A DNA stretch of 8,149 nt from an uncultured Oscillospiraceae bacterium (GTDB lineage: Bacteria > Bacillota > Clostridia > UBA1381): the NCBI GenBank assembly GCA_946531785.1, contig CAMNAT010000076.1, positions 1-8,149 of the forward strand. The letters are read 5' to 3'. The notes below the pieces were generated by a model. That model saw only the letters and a list, made by a program, of their open reading frames with translations, was not told the DNA's origin and made no database searches. Both the position numbers and the translations under genes were made by a program. Of the stretch, positions 6,149-8,149 are shown piece by piece (within the stretch, counting starts at the first letter, position 1; each line of letters opens with the position of its first letter).

Positions 6149-7447
6149 GTGAATATAGAGCTTGGTTTAAATAACACCGCAAATAACAATGAGGTAGTTA
6201 TAGAGATAGACAATATAAAAAAGCAGTACAGACTCGGCACGATAGGCGGAGGCACTCTTAAAGGCGATCTTCAGAGCTGGTGGGCAAGAGTCCGCAAAAA
6301 GGAGGATCCGAACACAAAGATAGGATCTAAGGTATATGCGAAAAACGAGAAGTTTATGGCGCTTAATGGTGTGTCTTTTGATGTTAAAAAAGGCGAGACC
6401 ATCGGGCTTATCGGCGGAAACGGCGCGGGAAAGTCAACGCTTTTGAAGCTTTTGTCGCGTGTTACCGCGCCTACTGAGGGCGAGATCCGCATCAAGGGTA
6501 AGATCTCCTCTATGCTGGAGGTCGGAACAGGCTTCCATCCGGAGCTTACCGGAAGGGAGAATGTGTACCTGAACGGCGCCATCCTCGGCATGAAGCGCAA
6601 GGAGGTAGACGAAAGGATAGAGGAGATAATCGACTTCTCCGAATGCCGTCAGTTTATAGATACGCCGGTAAAGAGATATTCGTCGGGAATGTTTGTAAAG
6701 CTGGCGTTCTCAGTTGCGGCGCATCTTAACTGTGACATAATGCTGATGGATGAGGTGCTTGCGGTCGGCGATATGGCGTTTCAGAAAAAATGTATCGATA
6801 AAATGGTATCGGTTGCGCGTGATGAGGGCAAAACTATAATATATGTAAGCCATAATATGCAGACCATCCGTCAGCTTTGCAGCCGCTGCATAGTGCTCAA
6901 AAAGGGTGAGGTAATATTTAACGGCGATGTCGAGCGAGGGATCGATATATACCTTCATAATGATGAAATAACCGCAAAGCTGTTTAATGATTATACTGAT
7001 TGCCACAGGTTCAACTTCCTCACGGATAAGGTGCTTATGGATTCGCTCCAGATACTTGATAAGGATATGTGTCATTATAAGGATGATGAAAAGATAAGAT
7101 TCAAGCTGAAAATGCATTGTGATGAGGATGTCAAGAGCCTGAGCCTGCGGTTTATGATACATAATTCTGACCAGATGGTTGTTGCGACAAGCGCATGTAT
7201 CGGCTTTATGGAGTGCAAAAAGGGCAAGAGCTATGAGAAGGTGTTTGAACTTGATGTAACGCCGCTCGCAACGGGAGTATATAAGGTGCTTCCGGTACTG
7301 TTTGAGCTCAATGAGCTTGGCGAGGTCATCGACTGTGACGGTGTGTATCCGGGGCTTGTGTTTGAGCACGAAAAGACAACAGATCTGAACTGGAAGAGTA
7401 AGCTGTATGGAGATACCGCTCTTGCTGATATGATCTGCATAGAATAA
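6149..7447 (+). CDS. ABC exporter ATPase with Wzt-type C-terminal glycan-recognition domain
   Basis: This 432-residue protein powers the permease encoded just upstream. The nucleotide-binding domain (about 17-270) has Walker A GGNGAGKST (89-97), the Wzt/TagH-type segment GTGFHPELTGREN (126-138), the ABC signature YSSGM (177-181), Walker B IMLMDE (197-202) and the switch His in YVSHN (H235). The insert before Walker A (about 30-68) is usual in this family. Residues about 290-430 form a beta-rich C-terminal domain resembling Wzt_C, with the pattern LDVTPLATGVYKV (368-380). In Wzt of E. coli O9a this domain binds the capped non-reducing end of the polymer; a similar length-control or substrate-recognition role here is inference. 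The C-terminal region holds several Cys residues (285, 308, 324, 350, 356, 396, 430) with no clear metal pattern. The start is GTG at 6149, 13 nt after the permease stop; a longer frame from 6080 overlaps the permease and lacks support. Confidence 0.93.
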   Translation: MNIELGLNNTANNNEVVIEIDNIKKQYRLGTIGGGTLKGDLQSWWARVRKKEDPNTKIGSKVYAKNEKFMALNGVSFDVKKGETIGLIGGNGAGKSTLLKLLSRVTAPTEGEIRIKGKISSMLEVGTGFHPELTGRENVYLNGAILGMKRKEVDERIEEIIDFSECRQFIDTPVKRYSSGMFVKLAFSVAAHLNCDIMLMDEVLAVGDMAFQKKCIDKMVSVARDEGKTIIYVSHNMQTIRQLCSRCIVLKKGEVIFNGDVERGIDIYLHNDEITAKLFNDYTDCHRFNFLTDKVLMDSLQILDKDMCHYKDDEKIRFKLKMHCDEDVKSLSLRFMIHNSDQMVVATSACIGFMECKKGKSYEKVFELDVTPLATGVYKVLPVLFELNELGEVIDCDGVYPGLVFEHEKTTDLNWKSKLYGDTALADMICIE

Positions 7448-7448
7448 A

Positions 7449-7454
7449 AAGGAG
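7449..7454 (+). promoter_or_regulatory. Ribosome binding site with an unusually long spacer
   Basis: AAGGAG begins two bases after the ATPase stop, but the next usable ATG (7469-7471) is 14 nt further on, longer than the common 5-10 nt. A TAA stop directly precedes that ATG in frame, so no earlier start is available. Translation of the downstream gene may be weaker than that of its neighbours. Confidence 0.6.
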
Positions 7455-7468
7455 ATAATAGATAATAA

Positions 7469-8140
7469 ATGAGTATAAACAGAAAGCTGAGCGTTCGCTG
7501 CCCCAAATGCGGAGCGGTGTCCGATATTACTGTATGGAGCTCTATAACCGCCGATGACAGTCCTGATCTCAAGAAGGATCTTTTAAGCGGCAGGATAAAT
7601 ATGTTCAGATGCCCCGATTGCGAGGCGGTCGCATTGATGCCGGAGCCGATGCTCTATTCTGACAGCGTCAAAAAGCTCATGATCTCGTTCTATCCGACAA
7701 ATGATCCGGTGCAGAAGCAGGAGAGATATGAGCAGATAATAAGATCATCCAAGGAATCCGGCGAGCTGAAAGCACTTGACGGGTGGAATCTGAGATTTCT
7801 CACCGATCATAACGAGCTGCTCGAAAAGCTGCTGATATTTGAGAACGGACTCAATGATAAGGCGATAGAGGTCATTAAGCTTATGATATTGTCGCAGGAC
7901 CCCGATAAAAGCGAGAGCAGGATATGCAGGTTCGGCAAGGATGACGGCAATGCGCTTGAGTTTATGATACATGATTTTATCGAGAATATGATATATACCT
8001 CATCTGTTCCTAAGGACAGCTATGAGCAGGTATATACGAGCCTTATCCAATCGGGTATGAAGCCATATTCGTTTGATTGGGAAATGGTCGATGCAAGCTA
8101 TGCTACAAGACTATTGAATGGATTTAATAATAATTTTTAG
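7469..8140 (+). CDS. CpXC-domain protein, function unknown
   Basis: The 223-residue product matches the CpXC domain in its first 75 or so residues: CPKCG with C11 and C14, a dpxLKKDLLSGRINMFRCPDC segment pattern with C48 and C51, then a PxxLYSDS stretch and an FYP motif. The two CxxC pairs could hold one zinc ion in a zinc-ribbon fold. The remaining 150 residues look mainly helical and have no motif I recognise. There is no signal peptide or membrane segment, so it is probably cytoplasmic. The CpXC family is named for its cysteine motif and has no established role. The gene follows the exporter ATPase by 21 nt with no terminator or new promoter, so it is very likely in the same transcript. 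A role with the exporter is inferred from position only. It ends 9 nt before the window edge. Confidence 0.85.
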   Translation: MSINRKLSVRCPKCGAVSDITVWSSITADDSPDLKKDLLSGRINMFRCPDCEAVALMPEPMLYSDSVKKLMISFYPTNDPVQKQERYEQIIRSSKESGELKALDGWNLRFLTDHNELLEKLLIFENGLNDKAIEVIKLMILSQDPDKSESRICRFGKDDGNALEFMIHDFIENMIYTSSVPKDSYEQVYTSLIQSGMKPYSFDWEMVDASYATRLLNGFNNNF

Positions 8141-8149
8141 GGAATGATA

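Noticed and set aside
6710..7369. 219-residue open frame antisense to the ATPase gene
   Set aside because: It is long, but has no ribosome binding site or recognisable domain, its Lys/Ile/His-rich composition is that of an out-of-frame shadow, and the sense strand carries clear Walker and ABC motifs.
8141..8149. ATG at 8144 as the start of a further gene
   Set aside because: The purine-rich AGGGA abuts the ATG with no spacer, and only two codons are visible; the AGGGA may instead serve a start beyond the window.
1..8149. Mobile element, CRISPR array, tRNA, riboswitch or defence system
   Set aside because: No transposase, long direct or inverted repeats, spaced repeat units, cloverleaf structure, or long structured leaders were seen; the predicted leaders are only about 20-30 nt.

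Overview
The window reads as ordinary chromosomal DNA from a Gram-positive Firmicute of the Clostridia type (Oscillospiraceae/Ruminococcus-like is my guess, not shown). The reasons are near-consensus sigma-A promoters with 17-bp spacers, strong AGGAG-type ribosome binding sites, intrinsic terminators, heavy use of ATA (Ile) and AGG/AGA (Arg) codons, and a PgcA-type sugar mutase with a TagGH/Wzm-Wzt-type exporter. I see no mobile element, CRISPR array, tRNA or rRNA. Seven genes fill almost all of the sequence, in four transcription units.

Left part (1-1161, minus strand): a two-gene operon. A 106-residue single-pass membrane protein of unknown function is followed by a PP2C-family Ser/Thr protein phosphatase. 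It starts from an extended -10 promoter and ends in a perfect hairpin terminator that contains the phosphatase stop codon.

Middle (1189-5119): a GH42 beta-galactosidase runs rightwards from a perfect-consensus promoter with a small palindrome in its spacer. It converges on a leftward PgcA-type phosphoglucomutase, and a shared 13-bp-stem hairpin separates the two. Beta-galactosidase releases galactose or glucose from beta-galactosides. Phosphoglucomutase interconverts glucose-1-phosphate and glucose-6-phosphate, so it serves both galactose catabolism and nucleotide-sugar supply.

Right part (5212-8140, plus strand): an operon divergent from the mutase. It encodes an ABC-2 polysaccharide-export permease, an ABC ATPase with a Wzt-type C-terminal putative glycan-recognition domain, and a CpXC-domain (double CxxC) protein of unknown function. 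There is no terminator after the last gene, so the operon may continue past the window. Sugar-phosphate supply next to a surface-glycan exporter suggests envelope polysaccharide synthesis, but no glycosyltransferases are visible here.

I did not find a clear new system. The parts least explained by known biology are the CpXC protein tied to the exporter and the small membrane protein paired with the PP2C phosphatase. Several start sites differ from the longest open frames (phosphatase at 760, small membrane protein at 1100, permease at 5275, ATPase GTG at 6149). Each choice rests on ribosome binding sites or promoters.
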